From contig CALHND010000013.1 in assembly GCA_938034875.1 (NCBI GenBank), forward strand, positions 1-64,000: 64,000 nt of DNA, written 5' to 3'. The position numbers and the translations under genes are program-made. Shown here piece after piece: positions 44,024 to 53,109 of this stretch. Source of the DNA: an uncultured Clostridia bacterium (GTDB taxonomy: Bacteria; Bacillota; Clostridia; Oscillospirales; Acutalibacteraceae). The notes under the pieces are model-generated. The model saw only the letters and a program-made list of their open reading frames with translations. It was not told the origin of the DNA and did no database searches. Position 1 is the first letter of the stretch. The number at the start of each line of letters is the position of its first letter.

Positions 44024-45236
44024 CCGAATCAGCAGCGTTAACACCGGCAGTATAGCCGCTTGTCCAAGCCCACTGCAAATTAAAACCGCCGCAATCTCCT
44101 GTTATATCCAAAACCTCACCGCATGCGTATAACCGCTTGCAAAGTGTTGATTCCAGCGTTTTTGAATTGAATTTATCCAGTTTAATACCTCCGCCTGTTA
44201 CCTGTGCGTATTCAAAACCACGCACTCCTGTAACTAAAAGGCGGAATTTTTTTATTTCTGCCGCAATTGAACGTATTTTTCTTTCGGTTAACTGCGATGC
44301 AAAATCTGAAAGCGCAAAACCGGCTGACTTTACAACTACCTGCCCTATTCTCTTATTAAGCAATCCGACAAACATATTCTCAAGTCTGTCCTCATAAACG
44401 CTATACTGGCGCTTTTTAATGTATTCTACTACATCCTCGTAGCTGTATTCGGTCATAAAATCAATTGTAAAATATGCACCGTCTGACTTTCCATGCAACA
44501 TTTGTGAAAGCTGTAATACAGGCGGCCCCGATAATCCATATTCGGTGAAAAGAATTTCCCCGAACATGGATTTTTTGTTTTTACCTGCATTTAATGTGAG
44601 TGTCGCGTCAGTTTTTATTCCCTTTAGCGGTTTTATTGAATCAGTTTTGGTTTTAACTGCGGTTATGCTTGGATAAAGATCCGTACAACCGTGTCCAAAG
44701 CTTTTAAGAATGCTATAACCATCACTACAGCCACCAAGTTTGTCCGATGCGGCACCACCGGCGGCTATTATAACAGAACTTGATTTGTAAACGTTTTTAT
44801 CTGTTGCAATCTCGAATAATTCTTTATTACGTATTACCGACTTTACCCGTTCCGAGCAGAGTATTTCTACTCCAAGTCGTTCACATTCATATCGAAGCAC
44901 GTCCAGAACTGAAGAAGCTTGCATAGAATAAGGATAAATTTTGCCACTGTCCTCTTCTTTAAAAAGCACGCCCAAATCATTGAAAAAATTCTTTGTACTT
45001 GCGGCAGAAAAACCATCAAAAAAACTAAAAAATTCGTCAAAAGAGGAATGATAGTGTTCTGCGCTTATTTCGGCATTAGTGATATTACACCTGCCGTTGC
45101 CCGTATTAATTAGCTTTTTGCCTGTTCTGTCGTTTTTTTCGATGATAGCGACATTCAGCTCGGATGAACTTTTTTTAGCGGCAATTGCGGCAATTAAACC
45201 CGATGCCCCTCCTCCGACCACGCATATATCGTACAT
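44013..45236 (-). CDS. BaiN/HI0933-family FAD-dependent oxidoreductase
   Basis: 407 residues. N-terminal FAD site VVGGGASGLIAA. The family segment NTGNGRCNITN is present, as is the C-terminal ITGDCGGFNLQWAWTSG. Members were called aminoacetone oxidase-like and include BaiN of bile-acid 7-dehydroxylation. Substrate here is unknown. ATG 45236 has the best spacing from GAGGTGG; three codons upstream another ATG exists at 45245. Confidence 0.9.
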   Translation of the reverse strand: MYDICVVGGGASGLIAAIAAKKSSSELNVAIIEKNDRTGKKLINTGNGRCNITNAEISAEHYHSSFDEFFSFFDGFSAASTKNFFNDLGVLFKEEDSGKIYPYSMQASSVLDVLRYECERLGVEILCSERVKSVIRNKELFEIATDKNVYKSSSVIIAAGGAASDKLGGCSDGYSILKSFGHGCTDLYPSITAVKTKTDSIKPLKGIKTDATLTLNAGKNKKSMFGEILFTEYGLSGPPVLQLSQMLHGKSDGAYFTIDFMTEYSYEDVVEYIKKRQYSVYEDRLENMFVGLLNKRIGQVVVKSAGFALSDFASQLTERKIRSIAAEIKKFRLLVTGVRGFEYAQVTGGGIKLDKFNSKTLESTLCKRLYACGEVLDITGDCGGFNLQWAWTSGYTAGVNAADSVKR

Positions 45237-45308
45237 TTCCATCATCCACCTCTTACGAAAATATGGCTGCGATCATTTCCTTACGGAATAACAGCAGCCA
45301 TATAATAA

Positions 45309-46505
45309 TTATTTTATAAATGCGTCGTGAACAGCCTTGAGTGCTTTCTTTGAATCCTTAATATCGATAAGAACGGAAATTCTGATTTCACTTGTGTTAA
45401 TCATTTGGATGTTGATATCAGCGCTATACAGAGCTTCAAACATTTTTGCAGCTACAGACGGATGTGTCTCCATGCCGCTGCCAACAATAGATACCTTTGA
45501 AATATTATTGTCACAAGAAATTTTCGCCTGTGAATCAAACGCATTTACAACCTCAAGTGCAGCCTCCTGCTGATCCTTGCTTACAGTGAATGTTATATCC
45601 TTTGTTCCGTCTCTGCCAACAGACTGAAGAATAATATCTACATTTACATGCTTTTGAGCCAGACGGTCAAATAGCCTAAAAGCTATGCCCGGTACATCTT
45701 GAAGTCCTACTATTGATATGCGCGCAATATTATCATCCTTTGCTACGCCTCTTATAATTGTCTTTTCCACTTCAACATTCTCCTTTACTATTGTTCCCTT
45801 GGTGTTTGCAATGCTTGACAGTACTTCAAGCTCAACTCCATATTTCTGGGCCATTTCTACTGCACGATTGTGCAGCACCTGTGCGCCCAATGTTGCAAGC
45901 TCAAGCATTTCGTTGTAGTTGATTTGATACAGTTTTTTTGCATTTGGTACAATGCGTGGATCGGCAGTGTAAACACCGTCAACATCTGTGAAAATCTGGC
46001 ACTTACTTGCCTTTAGCACAACAGCAAGTGCAACAGCGCTTGTATCTGAGCCACCGCGGCCCAGAGTTGTTATATCATCAAACTTATTGATTCCTTGGAA
46101 TCCAGCCACTATCAAAATATTGTGTTTTGAAAGCTCTGCAGTCATTCGCTCGGTATCGACACGTTTTATGCGCGAATTACCGTAAATTGAGTCGGTGTGA
46201 ACGCCGACCTGCCAGCCAAGCAGTGAGCATACCGGCAACCCCTGTTTCTCTATTGCCATTGCAAGCAAAGCAACTGACATTTGCTCGCCTGCTGACAGCA
46301 ACATATCAAGCTCTCGCTTTGAAGCGTTGGGGTTAATTTCTTTTGCCTTTTTAATAAGATCGTCGGTTGTGTCGCCCTGAGCCGAAACTGCAACTACTAC
46401 ATCATTTCCTGCACGATAAGTGTCAGCAATAATACTGGCAACATGGTTTACTCTCTCGGCGTTAGCAACCGAACTACCTCCAAATTTTTGTACTATTAAT
46501 GCCAT
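45309..46505 (-). CDS. lysC: Aspartate kinase
   Basis: First enzyme of lysine, threonine and methionine synthesis. 398 residues. KFGGSSVANAERV N-terminus, GRGGSDTSAVALA core and two C-terminal ACT domains (about 265-398), the feedback sites. GAGGGG precedes the ATG. Third gene of a unit with the ACT regulator and hom, so probably co-regulated with threonine synthesis. Confidence 0.95.
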   Translation of the reverse strand: MALIVQKFGGSSVANAERVNHVASIIADTYRAGNDVVVAVSAQGDTTDDLIKKAKEINPNASKRELDMLLSAGEQMSVALLAMAIEKQGLPVCSLLGWQVGVHTDSIYGNSRIKRVDTERMTAELSKHNILIVAGFQGINKFDDITTLGRGGSDTSAVALAVVLKASKCQIFTDVDGVYTADPRIVPNAKKLYQINYNEMLELATLGAQVLHNRAVEMAQKYGVELEVLSSIANTKGTIVKENVEVEKTIIRGVAKDDNIARISIVGLQDVPGIAFRLFDRLAQKHVNVDIILQSVGRDGTKDITFTVSKDQQEAALEVVNAFDSQAKISCDNNISKVSIVGSGMETHPSVAAKMFEALYSADINIQMINTSEIRISVLIDIKDSKKALKAVHDAFIK

Positions 46506-46530
46506 ATATAACCAATTCCCCTCTTAATCA

Positions 46531-47751
46531 TTACAATATATGAACGACAGATTCTGCATTAAGACCTGTTTTTTCAAAATTAGCTTTCAGGTCACGCTCA
46601 ACTGCCTCATTTGTTACGAACGCTATTTCATTGCCGCCGTCAGTAAGGAATTTTACATTACCAAAGCAAGCCATTATTTTTTTGCAATCGGCATCGTAAT
46701 TTTCAGTACGTACTCTTATAAACAGCTTTGTATTTATATCCAAATGATTGCAAACATAGTTGTCCTCTGACGGTTCCCAGTACAAATACTTTCTAGCCGA
46801 AACATGCTTAACACAATCAATAACATCTGCTACAACTGCACTTGCAGTAGGCAGCTTGCCTGCTCCACGTCCATAGAACATTACATCACCTATTGCATCT
46901 CCGCTGACCATTATTGCATTAAACACATCATCAACCATTGAAAGTTGACTATCGGTTGGTACAAATGCGGGATACACAGTAACTGTAATTTTTTTATCGG
47001 AAAGCATTTTTACTCTACCGAGTAATTTGATTACTCCGCCCCATTTTGAAGCATACTCTACATCGCGCAATGTTATCTTTGAAATACCTTCGGTATATAC
47101 TTGAGTTGGATACACATGCTTGCCGAAAGTAAGCGAAGCAAGAATACAAATTTTTCTGCAAGCGTCGTGTCCATCTACATCTGCTGACGGCTCACGCTCA
47201 GCATATCCAAGCTGTTGTGCCATTGCAAGAGCTTCGGAAAAATCAATATTCTCCTTTATCATTTTAGTCATAATAAAGTTTGTTGTTCCGTTAAGTATGC
47301 CAACTATTTCAGCTATTTCATTCGCTGCCAAGCATTGCATAATCGGTCGGATAATCGGAACGCCGCCGCCAACGCTTGCCTCAAATAAAAAGTTGAGGTT
47401 ATTTTCCTTTGCGATGCTAAGCAATTCCTGCCCATGAGTAGCTACCAGCTCTTTATTTGATGTAACAACACTTTTACCGGCTAAAAGGCAAGATTTTACA
47501 AAATCATAAGCAGGTTTCAGTCCACCCATTGTTTCTACAACAATTTTAACACTGTCGTCATTCAGAATATCGTTAAAATCCTTTGTAAATCTGTCGCATA
47601 ACGGGCTATCCGGAAATTCGCGCAAATCTAAAATATACTTTATATTAATTTTATCGGCAGAGCGTCTTTCGATGCTGTCGCTGTTGTGTGTGAGCACTTC
47701 AACAACACCGGAACCCACAACTCCGTGTCCCATAATTGCAATATTTATCAT
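46531..47751 (-). CDS. hom: Homoserine dehydrogenase
   Basis: Reduces aspartate semialdehyde to homoserine. 406 residues. NAD(P) site GHGVVGSGVVEVL, catalytic core GILNGTTNFIMTKM and LGYAEREPSADVDGHDACRK. A C-terminal ACT domain (about 325-406) is present for feedback by threonine. It lies between the ACT regulator and aspartokinase. Confidence 0.95.
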   Translation of the reverse strand: MINIAIMGHGVVGSGVVEVLTHNSDSIERRSADKINIKYILDLREFPDSPLCDRFTKDFNDILNDDSVKIVVETMGGLKPAYDFVKSCLLAGKSVVTSNKELVATHGQELLSIAKENNLNFLFEASVGGGVPIIRPIMQCLAANEIAEIVGILNGTTNFIMTKMIKENIDFSEALAMAQQLGYAEREPSADVDGHDACRKICILASLTFGKHVYPTQVYTEGISKITLRDVEYASKWGGVIKLLGRVKMLSDKKITVTVYPAFVPTDSQLSMVDDVFNAIMVSGDAIGDVMFYGRGAGKLPTASAVVADVIDCVKHVSARKYLYWEPSEDNYVCNHLDINTKLFIRVRTENYDADCKKIMACFGNVKFLTDGGNEIAFVTNEAVERDLKANFEKTGLNAESVVHIL

Positions 47752-47762
47752 AACTAATTCAC

Positions 47763-48194
47763 CTAACCTAAAATTTGTGTGACGGAAACTACACCGTCCA
47801 CCGCCCTCATCAATTCTAAAACTTCGGGCACATTAATTTCGTCGGAGCCGGTCCTGAAGCTGACTGAAACTGACGCCCTACCCCCATTGGGGATATCCTG
47901 ATATACCGTCTGTATATTAGCACCGCATTTGTACAATACATTAACAAACTGCATCATAACTCCTGCTCTATCCTCAAGAATAGAATGCAGAGTAACGATA
48001 TGACCCTCATAGCGTTCATTATAAGGAAAAACACTATTCTTGTATTTATAAAATGCGCTACGCGAAACTCCCGCAACCTTTGCTGCTTCGGTTGCGTTTT
48101 TTACTGTTCCGTCAGCAATCAGCTGTTTTGCATGTAGCACACGCGAATATACATCAGGTAAAATTTTGCTGTCAATTAAGAGAAATTGATTCAT
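47763..48194 (-). CDS. pheB: HTH-ACT protein, UPF0735 (PheB-like)
   Basis: 143-residue protein. An N-terminal helix-turn-helix (ATEAAKVAGVSRSAFYKYK) is joined to a C-terminal ACT domain (HSILEDRAGVMMQFVNVLY). This UPF0735 group often lies ahead of homoserine dehydrogenase. An amino-acid-responsive regulator is the likely role (inference). AGGAGAA precedes the ATG and lies inside an 11-bp inverted repeat. Confidence 0.9.
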   Translation of the reverse strand: MNQFLLIDSKILPDVYSRVLHAKQLIADGTVKNATEAAKVAGVSRSAFYKYKNSVFPYNERYEGHIVTLHSILEDRAGVMMQFVNVLYKCGANIQTVYQDIPNGGRASVSVSFRTGSDEINVPEVLELMRAVDGVVSVTQILG

Positions 48195-48240
48195 AATGTT
48201 CTCCTGTGATGCACACTTGTGTTTAATTTGAGAACATTAT
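48193..48240. promoter_or_regulatory. 11-bp perfect inverted repeat over the -10 and ribosome site of the HTH-ACT gene
   Basis: ATAATGTTCTC (48193-48203) and GAGAACATTAT (48230-48240) are perfectly complementary, 26 bp apart. One arm covers the ribosome site and start codon, the other overlaps the -10 box. It fits an autoregulatory operator; a translation-blocking RNA stem is the alternative. Confidence 0.65.
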
Positions 48241-48265
48241 ATCATATGCACTTCATATATTGCAA
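48236..48265 (-). promoter_or_regulatory. Sigma-A promoter of the HTH-ACT-hom-lysC unit
   Basis: Minus-strand TTGCAA (48260-48265), 18-bp spacer, TATAAT (48236-48241). Confidence 0.65.
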
Positions 48266-48368
48266 GTACAAATTATGAATAAAATACAACAAGAATTTAT
48301 TACTTTTTACCATATGCTTGTACATATTATTTATAAATGACTGATTTTAGAATAAATTAACAAACAAT

Positions 48369-48408
48369 AAAAAGTGCTTTCCTTTATTAATAAAGGAAAG
48401 CACTTTTT
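48369..48408 (-). terminator. Intrinsic terminator after the Cys-rich spore gene
   Basis: AAAGTGCTTTCCTTTA and TAAAGGAAAGCACTTT pair in a 16-bp stem, followed on the minus strand by T-rich sequence. Confidence 0.85.
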
Positions 48409-48409
48409 A

Positions 48410-49231
48410 TTATTTGCCGTCTGAACAGTTGCACGGGAACGAACTCGCGCATCCGCAAGGAGTTGATTTGCACTCACGCGGCGGGAAAAAGTCATCCGTC
48501 GGGAAACCTAAGCGACTGAAGACCTCGCAAGGATTATCGGTACTGTTGTTGCATTCTTTATCAGGTATGCAGAAATCATATACCGGTATAAGCATTTGAA
48601 CATTTCTGATAAGCTGGACAATTGTAAACATGCCGAGTGTTACATAAACTGCCTTATCCCCTGATTTGTAACAATCACGAATGTCGCCACCAAGACGGTC
48701 ACTTACACATTTAGGTACCGAACAATGTCCGATATTATCACAAACCGTACGAATAGTTGCACTCAGCGGTATTGGATCTACACATTCAACAACGCACTTG
48801 GGTAAATTGTTGCGCGGCATTGACTGCAAATCGTTTGCATTATCACATGCAAACTCATTTGAGAATACCTTGACCTTTCCTTCACTGCCATAAAGAATTA
48901 CGCGCTTGTTGTAGAAAGCTGCGCCCTCGATCGGCACCGGTTTTGAATTGTGACTCATAAACACATCAAATTTAACCGAGAAAAAGAATGTAAGGTCACA
49001 CGCATAAAAACCTCTGTTTAGATGTACCGGTTCAACATCAATGTATACATTTACTACTTCTGCACTTTTACAGCGAATTGTTGCTGCATGATCTATCAGC
49101 TCATCCACATGTGTTGTAAAATAGACTATCATATCGTCCAAACAGTCTCTGTCACAACAGGAATCGTACACTCTGCCTCCGTCTATGCAAACTGCCTCGC
49201 GAAAATCGCCGTTTGCACTAAATTCAGCCAT
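48410..49231 (-). CDS. Cys-rich putative spore coat protein, conserved in Clostridia
   Basis: 273 residues, 22 or more cysteines in groups (DSCCDRDC, PCGCASSFPCNC). It starts FREAVCIDGGRVYDSCCDRDC and contains VNVYIDVEPVHLNRGFYACDLTFFF-like beta strands. I know this family only as a conserved clostridial protein with no proven function. No signal peptide. Spore role is inferred from the cysteine content and from a sigma-K-like promoter (49301-49328). GAGGAGG precedes the ATG, and it can be masked by a complementary upstream arm. Confidence 0.75.
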   Translation of the reverse strand: MAEFSANGDFREAVCIDGGRVYDSCCDRDCLDDMIVYFTTHVDELIDHAATIRCKSAEVVNVYIDVEPVHLNRGFYACDLTFFFSVKFDVFMSHNSKPVPIEGAAFYNKRVILYGSEGKVKVFSNEFACDNANDLQSMPRNNLPKCVVECVDPIPLSATIRTVCDNIGHCSVPKCVSDRLGGDIRDCYKSGDKAVYVTLGMFTIVQLIRNVQMLIPVYDFCIPDKECNNSTDNPCEVFSRLGFPTDDFFPPRECKSTPCGCASSFPCNCSDGK

Positions 49232-49233
49232 AA

Positions 49234-49322
49234 AGAAACCTCCTCAACGGTATATTTATGAAGAGCCGTCTGGTAATTAACCATACTGAAACTTCTATAA
49301 TATACTATGTTAAGGAGGTTCT
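49234..49322 (-). promoter_or_regulatory. Inverted repeat pairing the ribosome site with an upstream anti-SD arm
   Basis: AGAAACCTCCTCAAC (49234-49248, the ribosome site read on plus) and GTTAAGGAGGTTCT (49309-49322) are complementary over about 13 bp, with a 60-nt loop. Only transcripts that start upstream (read-through from pcrA) would contain both arms. Confidence 0.6.
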
Positions 49323-49328
49323 AATGTT
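49301..49328 (-). promoter_or_regulatory. Sigma-K-like promoter of the Cys-rich gene
   Basis: Minus-strand AC (49326-49327), 16-bp spacer, then CATAGTATA (49301-49309), which fits the CATAnnnTA -10 of sigma-K. The predicted start (about 49294) lies downstream of the anti-SD arm. The motif is short, so chance is possible. Confidence 0.45.
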
Positions 49329-49338
49329 ACTAAAAATT

Positions 49339-51765
49339 TTAAATTTTTTCTAGCTTCGCAAAATTAGCCATTAATTTTTTAGTTCCTACACTTTCAAATG
49401 CGATTTCAAGCATTGAATCGTTACCCATTGGCATTACAGATGTAATCATGCCAACGCCGAATGTTTTATGTCTGACACTTTCGCCTACTGCGTAGCTTAC
49501 CTTTTGCTCGCTGCCGATTTTAGTGGTGCGCGGTATTTGATTTGTAGCAGGTGGCTTAGCTTCATATCGGGTTGTAGTTGTTCCTTTGCTGTAGCCGCTA
49601 TTATATCCGCTGCCGCCGAATCCACTACCATATCCGCTGCCGTAGCCGCTTCGACTGCCGCTGTACCCATCATACGTTTGCATTTCACGCGAATACTGCC
49701 TATCAATAAGTTCACGGCTAATTTCGCCGACAAATCGTGATTCACGCATTCGCTCAGTTCGACCAAACAGCATGCGCTGATAAGCATTGCTTATATACAG
49801 TCGCTTTTTTGCACGCGTAATGCCAACATAAGCAAGACGTCGTTCCTCTTCTATCTCGTCCTCGCCGCCGTAAATTGACTGGGTACCGGGAAATATGCCT
49901 TCTTCCACACCGATTATATATACAATAGGATATTCAAGACCTTTGGCTGTGTGCATGGTCATTAGCGATACGCGTCGGTCGTCGCCTTCCTCTTCCCTGT
50001 CCATATCGGTAATAAGAGAAATTTCCTCTAAAAATCCTGAGAGGGATGCAACCTCATTTTCCTGTTCATAATGGACAATGCTGGACAGTAATTCGTTTAC
50101 ATTGTCTACTCTGTCGGCAGCGTCCTCTCCTGAATTTTTAAGTGCAACCATGTAACCGGACTCATCAAGCAATAATTCAAACAAATCGTGCAGCTCTGCC
50201 TCTTCAGCGTAATCGGCAAGTTTATCAATCATCGCGGTAAACTGCATCAGTTTGCCCGCAGCCGACTTGAGCGAGGCATATTTATCAGCCTCACGCATGA
50301 TTTCAAGCATGGGCATCGAAAGCTGCTGCGAAAGCTCATTTACCTTTGATACAGTTGTCGCGCCGATGCTTCTTTTCGGCTCATTAATAATACGCATAAG
50401 TGCAATGTTATCTTTGGTATTATTAATAAGATTAAGGTAGGACAGTACATCTTTAATTTCCTTGCGGTCAAAGAACTTAAGTCCTCCGTAAACGCGATAT
50501 TTTATTCCCGAACGGGCAAATACATTTTCCACGGCGTTCGATTGCGCATTCATACGGTAAACAACCGCAAAATCAGACTCAGTATAGCCCTTATTCATGT
50601 TGTCAAGTATTGATTCGGCAACAAATCGCGCTTCATCCTGCTCATTGCGGGCACTGTAAACAACAATTTTATCGCCGCCGTCCTTATCTGTCCACAAATG
50701 CTTGCCTTTACGATTGCGATTGTTAGCAATAACGGAATTGGCCGCGTCCAGAATTACACTGGTAGAGCGATAATTTTGTTCAAGCCGTATGACCTTACTG
50801 TTTTTGTACTGCTTTTCAAACGATAAAATGTTTTCAATAGTTGCTCCGCGAAAACGATATATACTTTGGTCATCGTCACCAACAACGCAAATGTTTTTAT
50901 ATTTATCTGCAATCATTTTTGCAAGCACATATTGGGCATAGTTTGTGTCCTGATACTCATCAATCATTACATACTTAAACTTGTTCTGCCAATATTCAAG
51001 TACGTCCTCATTTTCTTTAAAAAGCGTGATTGTATTATAAATAAGGTCATCGAAATCCATTGCATCGTTAGATTTGAGCGCTTTTTGATAAGCTTCATAC
51101 GCGCGGGCAATCATTGTTTTGCGCACATCAGAGCTTGCATCTGACGCATACTCCTCAGGAGTGACCAGCGAATCCTTTGCTCTGCTAATTTCACTAAGAA
51201 TTGAACGGTGCGGCATCATTTTATCGTCAATGTTAAGCCGCTTTTGTATTTCTTTCATTAAACGGCGCTGGTCGTTTGTGTCATAAATGGTGAATTTCGG
51301 TGTAAATCCGATTCTATCTGCATAACGGCGCAAAATACGGGCGCAGGTAGAATGAAATGTGGCTGCCCATATATCGTTTGCGCACTCACCCACGGCTTTG
51401 TCAAGCCTTTCCTTTAGCTCGCGTGCAGCTTTATTTGTAAATGTAATAGCAAGTATATTCCACGGTGCAATCGGTCTTACCGCTGCAAAAGACGGGAATT
51501 CACATTTGCCATCAAGACAGTCTTGCAGAATTTGTACATCCTGCTCATTTACATCGCCGCAATCAGCGTTGTAAGCATCACCGTATTTTATCATATTTAC
51601 AATTCGGTTTATCAGTACGGTGGTTTTGCCGCTTCCTGCTCCCGAAAGTATAAGTAACGGTCCATTAATAGAAGTAACCGCCTCAAATTGCATGCTATTG
51701 AGACGGGAAAACTCCTTTTGAATTATTTTATTTCTTAAGTTGCAAAATTCTTTTTTAAAATCCAT
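49339..51765 (-). CDS. pcrA: UvrD/PcrA-family DNA helicase
   Basis: SF1A helicase for repair and for clearing RecA and RNA polymerase. 808 residues, longer than the usual 730-750. Motifs: Walker A LSGAGSGKTTVLINR, ITFTNKAARELKER, DEYQDTNYAQY, GDDDQSIYRFRGA, LEQNYRST, MTMHTAKGLEYPIV, VGITRAKKRLY. Two additions are seen: an approximately 30-residue insert after motif I (about 65-95), and a Gly/Ser/Tyr repeat linker (about 695-725) before the C-terminal Tudor-like domain that contacts RNA polymerase. Last gene of the run from the hydrolase gene. Confidence 0.95.
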   Translation of the reverse strand: MDFKKEFCNLRNKIIQKEFSRLNSMQFEAVTSINGPLLILSGAGSGKTTVLINRIVNMIKYGDAYNADCGDVNEQDVQILQDCLDGKCEFPSFAAVRPIAPWNILAITFTNKAARELKERLDKAVGECANDIWAATFHSTCARILRRYADRIGFTPKFTIYDTNDQRRLMKEIQKRLNIDDKMMPHRSILSEISRAKDSLVTPEEYASDASSDVRKTMIARAYEAYQKALKSNDAMDFDDLIYNTITLFKENEDVLEYWQNKFKYVMIDEYQDTNYAQYVLAKMIADKYKNICVVGDDDQSIYRFRGATIENILSFEKQYKNSKVIRLEQNYRSTSVILDAANSVIANNRNRKGKHLWTDKDGGDKIVVYSARNEQDEARFVAESILDNMNKGYTESDFAVVYRMNAQSNAVENVFARSGIKYRVYGGLKFFDRKEIKDVLSYLNLINNTKDNIALMRIINEPKRSIGATTVSKVNELSQQLSMPMLEIMREADKYASLKSAAGKLMQFTAMIDKLADYAEEAELHDLFELLLDESGYMVALKNSGEDAADRVDNVNELLSSIVHYEQENEVASLSGFLEEISLITDMDREEEGDDRRVSLMTMHTAKGLEYPIVYIIGVEEGIFPGTQSIYGGEDEIEEERRLAYVGITRAKKRLYISNAYQRMLFGRTERMRESRFVGEISRELIDRQYSREMQTYDGYSGSRSGYGSGYGSGFGGSGYNSGYSKGTTTTRYEAKPPATNQIPRTTKIGSEQKVSYAVGESVRHKTFGVGMITSVMPMGNDSMLEIAFESVGTKKLMANFAKLEKI

Positions 51766-51772
51766 TTCTAAC

Positions 51773-53092
51773 TCACTTTATATCAATATTACATAGTTCT
51801 GTAAAACCGTCGTTATCTGTGTAATCGTCGGATACAGCTATTTTTATGGGCGTGCTGTCAAGTAACATAGCCGCTTTAAGAGTATATGTACCTTGCTCAA
51901 CACAGCCAAAATCAAGACGGTAGTCGTCAACAGTAATTGTGTGCGGCATAAATCGTCTGTTGTCAAATCCGTCAGCGGTGCATAAATATTCCTTGCCGTT
52001 TCCGCACAGTTTAAATTTAAGCTCAAACTGCTTGTAAGCAGGGGCTGAGCCGATATTTTCCCAAAAACATCTAATATTAAATTTGCCGCTTCTTATTTCA
52101 TCGGGTATTTCCACATCGTTTAAACAATACCAATATCCCAGCTTATTACCCATGATTTCGGCAAGCTTTGCGTTTTCGCTTAGCCATTCACGCGGAAAGC
52201 CGTGAAAGCCCGCATATGTTGCGTGCGCACCCTCACACGATGCCAGAAAAGGCCATCCGTTATTATATGCTACATTTTTGCAGGCGGAATAATGTTCCAG
52301 TTCCAGTATTGTCGGAAAATGACGCCATGCTCGGTCAAAAATTTCGCCTGAGCGAAGTGAGTCAAACCCATACTTTTTAGCAAAGTATTTTACACTCACC
52401 CCGTCATCGCGAATAGTAATATTATTATCTATTATATAGTTGAGCAGTTGGTCATTGCACTCTGTATCCACACGGCTGCCAACAATATCATCGCTGACTG
52501 CAAGCTGAGTTTTGTAGTTGCGCAGGTATATGTCAATGTGTTTTTTAAGGGTTTCAAACGGCCAATCCTTTTCACTTGAGCAGCAGCAGTGCCCCTCTCC
52601 CCAATCGCCGTAGCTTCCGATATCGATATAAATAACATCGTCACGGTTGTCGTACCGTTTAGCAAAAGCCTTGTGGAAATTTTCAAGTTTTTCTAGAAAA
52701 ACGGGGTCACCGTACTCCGGCTCAAAATATCCGTTAACCATGTTACCTTTTGCTCCGGCATCAACAACCCACTTTGGCGTAGCGTAAGGAAGTGTATCGT
52801 CAGTTTCTTTGCAGGTGACACGAAAAGCAAATCTATATTTACCTTCGAATCGGGCAATAACCTTATCTATTAACTCCCAGTTGAACTGACCTTCACTCGG
52901 TTCAAGGTATGCCCAAGCCAGTCGCATATAAATATGATCAAGGAACGGAAAGTCATCAAGCATATCATCAGCGTCAAGCCGGCCGCCGTAATTGAAAAGT
53001 CCATTATCATAAAAGTGCACATACCAACCCTTATCGGGGTTTTCGCACAGTTTATTCTCGTCTCGCTTGTATTTAAGGTTAATCAGTGCCAT
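51773..53092 (-). CDS. DUF4832-type protein, glycoside-hydrolase-like
   Basis: 439 residues. The N-terminal part (about 1-330) looks like a (beta/alpha)8 barrel related to the GH-A clan (IYMRLAWAYLEPSEGQFNWELI is typical of GH42/GH-A starts; DIGSYGDWGEGH may hold the acid residue). The C-terminal beta-sandwich resembles DUF4832 (CFWENIGSAPAYKQFELKFKL). No signal peptide, so it probably acts inside the cell. Substrate unknown. AGGAG precedes the ATG. Its presence between a CDF transporter and pcrA has no obvious logic. Confidence 0.75.
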   Translation of the reverse strand: MALINLKYKRDENKLCENPDKGWYVHFYDNGLFNYGGRLDADDMLDDFPFLDHIYMRLAWAYLEPSEGQFNWELIDKVIARFEGKYRFAFRVTCKETDDTLPYATPKWVVDAGAKGNMVNGYFEPEYGDPVFLEKLENFHKAFAKRYDNRDDVIYIDIGSYGDWGEGHCCCSSEKDWPFETLKKHIDIYLRNYKTQLAVSDDIVGSRVDTECNDQLLNYIIDNNITIRDDGVSVKYFAKKYGFDSLRSGEIFDRAWRHFPTILELEHYSACKNVAYNNGWPFLASCEGAHATYAGFHGFPREWLSENAKLAEIMGNKLGYWYCLNDVEIPDEIRSGKFNIRCFWENIGSAPAYKQFELKFKLCGNGKEYLCTADGFDNRRFMPHTITVDDYRLDFGCVEQGTYTLKAAMLLDSTPIKIAVSDDYTDNDGFTELCNIDIK

Positions 53093-53109
53093 TATATATC
53101 TCCTCGTTT

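Noticed and set aside
49324..49353. Nine-codon plus-strand ORF with a perfect ribosome site after TATAAT
   Set aside because: It is the complement of the anti-SD arm and lies at the pcrA 3' end; no -35 and too short. Better explained as part of the inverted repeat.
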